The notes below the pieces were generated by a model. The model did not search any database, was not told where the DNA came from, and saw nothing but the letters and a program-made list of their open reading frames with translations. The translations under genes and the position numbers were made by a program. A stretch of 5,982 nucleotides of DNA from the NCBI GenBank assembly GCA_030043495.1, contig JASHXO010000144.1:1-5982 (forward strand). The letters are read 5' to 3'. Shown in pieces: positions 5,953 to 5,982 of the stretch (position 1 is the first letter of the stretch; each line of letters begins with the position of its first letter). This DNA is from Candidatus Rhabdochlamydia sp. (GTDB lineage: Bacteria; Chlamydiota; Chlamydiia; Chlamydiales; Rhabdochlamydiaceae).

Positions 5953-5982
5953 ATGTCATTTAGAAAAGCTTACACATTTGAT
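5953..5982 (+). CDS. Start of a gene cut by the window edge, possibly IMP dehydrogenase
   Basis: Ten codons, MSFRKAYTFD, are visible and the frame is open to the edge. A strong ribosome-binding site precedes the ATG. IMP dehydrogenases (GuaB) typically begin with a short leader followed by A-x-TFDDVLLVP, and KAYTFD fits the start of that pattern. If right, the protein would oxidise IMP to XMP in guanine nucleotide synthesis. Ten residues are too few for a firm call. The gene is transcribed away from the glycosyltransferase. Confidence 0.5.
   Translation, partial: MSFRKAYTFD

Noticed and set aside
1..5982. tRNA, rRNA or CRISPR array
   Set aside because: No cloverleaf-like arms with a TTCRA motif, no rRNA stretches and no regularly spaced direct repeats were seen.

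Overview
The window looks like the chromosome of a Gram-negative, probably host-associated bacterium. Three backbone genes lie on the minus strand: a family 2 glycosyltransferase of the LPS-core (WaaE/KdtX-like) type, an Hsp70 chaperone (DnaK) and its Hsp40 partner (DnaJ). A fourth minus-strand gene encodes a serine/lysine/acid-rich protein with a C-terminal Cys-His-Asp signature of the papain/transglutaminase-like fold, the sort of protein often found as an effector in amoeba- or animal-infecting bacteria. The mix of repeats, degraded gene pieces and an A+T-rich effector-like gene would suit a Chlamydiae-like (Parachlamydia-type) or Legionella/Coxiella-like organism. That assignment is an inference, because no rRNA or other lineage marker is present.

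Layout. Bases 1-1716 are bounded by perfect 26-bp inverted repeats (1-26 and 1691-1716) and form what I read as a non-autonomous mobile element without a transposase. Reading leftwards, its contents are a nearly perfect 104-nt palindrome (1573-1676), an A+T-rich leader (1400-1572), the cysteine-protease-like gene (218-1399) and a decayed C-terminal fragment of a P-type cation ATPase (27-217) that stops at the left repeat. Bases 1717-5029 hold dnaJ (1775-2869) and dnaK (3062-4918), separated by about 190 bp with a repeat-family end (2889-2913) and a large hairpin (2917-3010). The glycosyltransferase is at 5030-5770. A short intergenic region follows, with a 14-bp inverted repeat (5827-5870) that contains both repeat-end sequences seen elsewhere. 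Last comes the start of a plus-strand gene (5953 onward) whose ten residues resemble the start of IMP dehydrogenase.

How the parts work together. dnaK and dnaJ form a chaperone pair in the order K then J. The DnaK is of the compact type that lacks the ATPase-domain insertion usual in diderm DnaKs, and no CIRCE operator is visible, so it may be a second, separately regulated Hsp70 system. The glycosyltransferase would act on lipopolysaccharide or another envelope glycan and has no obvious functional link to the chaperones. The TIR-bounded module has inserted 58 bp downstream of dnaJ and appears to carry an effector-like gene. The same repeat-end motif, CTAG-TGCTCTGTAAAC, recurs at 5848-5863, so this element family has visited the locus more than once.
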